In this document: positions 62,019 to 64,000 of the stretch, piece after piece
Layout of the letters: each line of letters starts with the position of its first letter
Position numbering within the stretch: the stretch's first letter is position 1
NCBI RefSeq assembly: GCF_014207535.1
Contig: NZ_JACHGK010000001.1
Coordinates: forward strand, 434,001-498,000
DNA: 64,000 nt
Direction of reading: 5' to 3'
Source: Bacillus benzoevorans
GTDB lineage: Bacteria; Bacillota; Bacilli; Bacillales; Cytobacillaceae
Notes under the pieces: model-generated
Told to the model about the DNA's origin: nothing
What the model saw: the letters and a program-made list of their open reading frames with translations, nothing else
Databases searched by the model: none
Translations under genes and position numbers: made by a program

Positions 62019-62025
62019 TGTCGAA
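62019..62025 (+). promoter_or_regulatory. Spo0A-box-like heptamer
   Basis: TGTCGAA matches the 0A-box consensus. It lies about 55-61 bp before the predicted start of the small unit. A heptamer of this degeneracy is expected tens of times in 64 kb, so only its position makes it notable. Confidence 0.25.
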
Positions 62026-62044
62026 ACATCTGTTATGAAAAACA

Positions 62045-62073
62045 TTGAATCTGTAAGCGGTTACAAGTAAAAT
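62045..62073 (+). promoter_or_regulatory. Predicted SigA promoter of a small unannotated unit
   Basis: TTGAAT (62045-62050), exactly 17-bp spacer, TAAAAT (62068-62073): 5/6 and 5/6 matches to consensus. The start would be near 62080. Confidence 0.65.
62052..62065 (+). promoter_or_regulatory. Catabolite-responsive element (cre) inside the promoter spacer
   Basis: TGTAAGCGGTTACA matches the 14-mer cre consensus TGWAANCGNTNWCA at every position. It lies between the -35 and -10 hexamers, where bound CcpA would block RNA polymerase, so repression by preferred sugars is predicted. Confidence 0.7.
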
Positions 62074-62229
62074 GGAAGCAGGAGGATGACACGCGTGGTC
62101 ATCATTGTAGTTGGCGAAGGCGGGGCCAATACGATTTGATTCGTCATTCAGCGATAAGCGGATGACCATTTTGATATTTTCGTTCTAAAGCTGCTGCATG
62201 GATAAAGAAGTGGATGAAGGGGGGAGAAG

Positions 62230-62391
62230 ATGAAAGAACACAGAGTTCAATTGACCCATTTTGTCAGGGAAGACCGCTTTGAATTGAACTTGTATTTAAC
62301 TTACTTATTTCAACAGTTCAAAAGTCGCTGCTCGTCCCAATTAAACCAAGAGCAACCGAACAAACTGAGTAGCAATATATTTAAAAGATAA
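62230..62391 (+). CDS. Hypothetical 53-residue protein
   Basis: A short ORF (ATG 62230 to TAA 62391) with a strong purine-rich ribosome site, AAGGGGGGAGAAG, directly upstream. It begins MKEHRVQLTHFVREDRFELN and ends KLSSNIFKR; one Cys, no membrane segment or signal peptide, basic. I recognise no family. Support comes from context: a good promoter with a cre box upstream (62045-62073) and a strong plus-strand terminator 56 bp downstream, with no other gene between. An 11-codon ORF (62198-62233) overlaps its start as ATGA. It may be a real small protein, or the transcript may act as RNA. Confidence 0.4.
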   Translation: MKEHRVQLTHFVREDRFELNLYLTYLFQQFKSRCSSQLNQEQPNKLSSNIFKR

Positions 62392-62447
62392 ATTATCAGA
62401 ATATTTAAATATATTAATGGCGGTTCAGTTTCTAACCTATCAGTTAC

Positions 62448-62478
62448 AAAGCGAACAGTTTATACTGTTCGCTTTTTT
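62448..62478 (+). terminator. Plus-strand terminator of the small unit
   Basis: AAAGCGAACAGT (62448-62459) and ACTGTTCGCTTT (62464-62475) form a perfect 12-bp stem with a 4-nt loop and a T run on the plus strand. On the minus strand the same hairpin has only AAAGCG flanks, so it is better suited to end a plus-strand transcript than phaC, although it may do both. Confidence 0.88.
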
Positions 62479-62507
62479 CATGAAATAGACCATCGATTTA
62501 ACAGCTC

Positions 62508-63596
62508 TTATTTCGAGTGTGCTGTTACCCATTCCTCAACGAATGGATAAGTATACTTGCTGGCACTTCTGCCGACAGAAATGGAAACATGGCCTGCTGG
62601 AATCAATTTAAACGTTTTATCCTTACTGGAGATAATATCCATCAGTTTTTCGGTTTGCTCAGGAATTGCGATATGGTCTCGATCGGCAGCAATATTTAAC
62701 ACATTTGCTTTAATATCCTTTAGTTTGACCTGCATCCCGCGAATATAGAATTCATCCTTTATCAGTTTGTTTTTTTGATAAAATTCACCAATCCATTGTC
62801 TGTATGCCTCTCCAGGGAATGGAACTCCATCTTTCACCCACTTTTGCATCAGGGACCAGTTTTTAATAAAATCTTCATTGTCAGCGCGGTCAGCAAGCGT
62901 GACATATGGTCCGATATAATTTACAAGCGGCTTTAATAATTTATTGCCAAAATCAATGGTTTCAGGCGGAATATTTCCCAGTGTATCGACCATTTGATCT
63001 AATTGAAAATAGCGTTCATCCACCCATTTTGTATAAAGCCCGGCATTGGAGAAATCGAAAGGTGTTGTTAAAAAGATGATGTTACGAATTGGCAGTTGTG
63101 GATGAAGTGCAGCAAACATGGCCGTTAAGGTACCGCCAATACAATAGCCGAGCATCGTAATTTCATTGGCTCTGGAGGTACGCAGCACTTTTTTTACAGC
63201 ACGGGGGATATAGTCCATTACGTAATCATCCAGTTTCATATGACGATCTTCATAACCTGGAGTTCCCCAGTCTAGTAAATAAACATCATGGCCCCGGTCT
63301 GTTAAGTATTCGATCAGGCTGCTCCCCGGGGTTAAGTCGAGAATATATGGTTTGTTGATTAAGGCATAAATCATCAGAATGGGAATTTTATTTGTTTTAT
63401 TCTTGCTTGGCTGGTAGCGGTAAAGTTTTGCCTTATTTTTTGTCCAGATTATCTCTTTCGGTGTCTGACCTACTTTCGGTTCCGGATCAGTCGTCAACAC
63501 ATTTATGACTCTTTTATAACGTTTAATTTCCTTTTGATAATTCTCCGGTAACGTTTCCACTAAACCTTCTAAATCATTTGTTGAAGTAAAGGTCAT
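62508..63596 (-). CDS. phaC: Class IV polyhydroxyalkanoate synthase subunit PhaC
   Basis: PhaC polymerises 3-hydroxyacyl-CoA into PHA on storage granules; the class IV enzyme needs PhaR. The 362-residue alpha/beta-hydrolase-like protein has the lipase-like box GYCIGG with nucleophile Cys152, the Asp in AADRDHIAIP (Asp307) and His336 in PAGHVS, each one residue off the known B. megaterium positions as I recall them. A GGGGG-type ribosome site precedes its ATG on the minus strand. It lies 47 bp after phaR; phaB, which sits between them in B. megaterium, is absent. Confidence 0.95.
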   Translation of the reverse strand: MTFTSTNDLEGLVETLPENYQKEIKRYKRVINVLTTDPEPKVGQTPKEIIWTKNKAKLYRYQPSKNKTNKIPILMIYALINKPYILDLTPGSSLIEYLTDRGHDVYLLDWGTPGYEDRHMKLDDYVMDYIPRAVKKVLRTSRANEITMLGYCIGGTLTAMFAALHPQLPIRNIIFLTTPFDFSNAGLYTKWVDERYFQLDQMVDTLGNIPPETIDFGNKLLKPLVNYIGPYVTLADRADNEDFIKNWSLMQKWVKDGVPFPGEAYRQWIGEFYQKNKLIKDEFYIRGMQVKLKDIKANVLNIAADRDHIAIPEQTEKLMDIISSKDKTFKLIPAGHVSISVGRSASKYTYPFVEEWVTAHSK

Positions 63597-63643
63597 CCAA
63601 CAATCCCCCTTATTTAATGACGTGCCGGCTTTTTTTCGAAAAA

Positions 63644-64000
63644 TTATTTTTGTACTCTTTCTTGGAGCACGAGGTTTACGAATTGATCCATTTTCTTTTC
63701 TAATTTCGAAATGCTTGTCTTTAATTGAGTGACTTCCTTTGCTAAAGAATGCTCAAATAGCTCGTCCTCCACCTTTTCGTCAAGATTTTCCAATTTTTCC
63801 TCAACATTAATGATTAAAGAGGCAATGTTTGAGATTTCTTCACGGGAAGGAATATTAAACTGCTTTAAATAGATGTCGGAAGTTTTATTAAGCATTTGTT
63901 GATAGGCAAGAAATCCACTTTGAAACTGTCCCATCCATTGAGCAAAGGACTCTTTCTCCAGCTGTTCATTAATCATTTCGCTTAAAGCGGCTTCTGTTCT
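63644..64000 (-). CDS. phaR: Polyhydroxyalkanoate synthase subunit PhaR (partial at window edge)
   Basis: PhaR is the small subunit of class IV PHA synthase. The visible 118 residues continue in frame without a stop to the window edge, so the ATG at 63974-63976 need not be the start; the family is about 200 residues. The visible part is helical and includes FAQWMGQFQSGFLAYQQMLN and SREEISNIASLIINVEEKLE, then a coiled coil (VTQLKTSISKLEKKMDQFV) typical of PhaR. The coupling to phaC supports the call. Confidence 0.88.
   Translation of the reverse strand, partial: RTEAALSEMINEQLEKESFAQWMGQFQSGFLAYQQMLNKTSDIYLKQFNIPSREEISNIASLIINVEEKLENLDEKVEDELFEHSLAKEVTQLKTSISKLEKKMDQFVNLVLQERVQK

Larger units (their letters stand above)
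61876..62229 (+). other. Intergenic region cysI to small ORF
   Basis: It holds the cysI terminator and then the promoter, cre box and 5' part of a putative small transcription unit. Reading from GTG 62095 gives VVIIVVGEGGANTI and a stop, then short open pieces broken by stops, which could be a decayed gene but match nothing I recognise. A short 5' hairpin GATGAC-N7-GTCATC spans 62085-62103. Confidence 0.5.

Noticed and set aside
62086..62139. Short ORF ending GEGGANTI as a real gene
   Set aside because: Its ATG touches the GGAGG sequence, it is only 17 codons, and the continuation is broken by stops; kept only as a possible decayed fragment.
61987..62169. 60-codon minus-strand ORF downstream of cysI
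   Set aside because: It overlaps the plus-strand promoter and cre box, has no family similarity, and no clear minus-strand signals.
1..64000. CRISPR arrays, tRNA/rRNA genes, prophage or restriction-modification genes
   Set aside because: No regularly spaced direct repeats, no tRNA- or rRNA-like sequences and no such protein families were seen by eye on either strand.

Overview
The window is a chromosomal segment of a motile, endospore-forming, polyhydroxyalkanoate (PHA)-making Bacillaceae (Bacillus sensu lato, low GC). The gene order fla/che - rpsB-tsf - pyrH-frr - uppS-cdsA-dxr-rseP-proS-polC - rimP-nusA-infB - truB-ribF-rpsO-pnp - dpaAB-asd-dapG-dapA-rnjB is the Bacillus subtilis backbone. 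Class IV phaR/phaC genes at the right end add a Bacillus megaterium/cereus-like PHA trait. Strong AGGAGG-type ribosome sites, several TTG/GTG starts and TGn-extended -10 promoters fit the same group. No tRNA, rRNA, CRISPR array or intact transposase was seen.

Layout. 1-18760 (+) is the distal part of the fla/che operon, from the 3' end of fliK through hook, switch, export and chemotaxis genes to sigD and swrB. cheB, which lies between flhG and cheA in B. subtilis, is not there. 18768-28242 holds rpsB, tsf, pyrH, frr, uppS, cdsA, dxr, rseP and proS (translation, nucleotide and envelope precursor synthesis), separated by clear terminators. 28349-43116 holds polC, the rimP-nusA-rnpM-rplGA-infB-ylxP-rbfA operon behind a structured leader, then truB, ribF, rpsO with its S15 leader, and pnp. 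43176-53122 holds sporulation and lysine/DAP genes: ylxY, mlpA, ymxH (-), dpaA-dpaB, asd-dapG-dapA and rnjB.

After rnjB the backbone order breaks and the content looks accessory: a two-gene minus-strand membrane unit behind a good ECF-type (SigW-like) promoter, a cysteine-synthase gene (-), a truncated haemoglobin, a YoaE-like molybdopterin oxidoreductase, cysJ and cysI (sulfite to sulfide), and phaC/phaR (-). Sulfite reductase plus O-acetylserine sulfhydrylase form a small sulfur-assimilation cluster.

Two intergenic regions stand out. Between cysJ and cysI lies a roughly 277-bp palindrome-packed element whose perfect 14-bp inverted repeat includes the cysJ stop codon; it looks like a small non-autonomous repeat lodged in an operon that is compact in B. 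subtilis. Between cysI and phaC there is an apparently complete, unannotated transcription unit: a promoter with -35/-10 spaced 17 bp, a perfect CcpA cre box inside the spacer, a Spo0A-type box upstream, a 5' hairpin, a 53-codon ORF with a good ribosome site, and a 12-bp-stem terminator. This is the best candidate here for something undescribed: a carbon-controlled small protein or small RNA beside the PHA genes.
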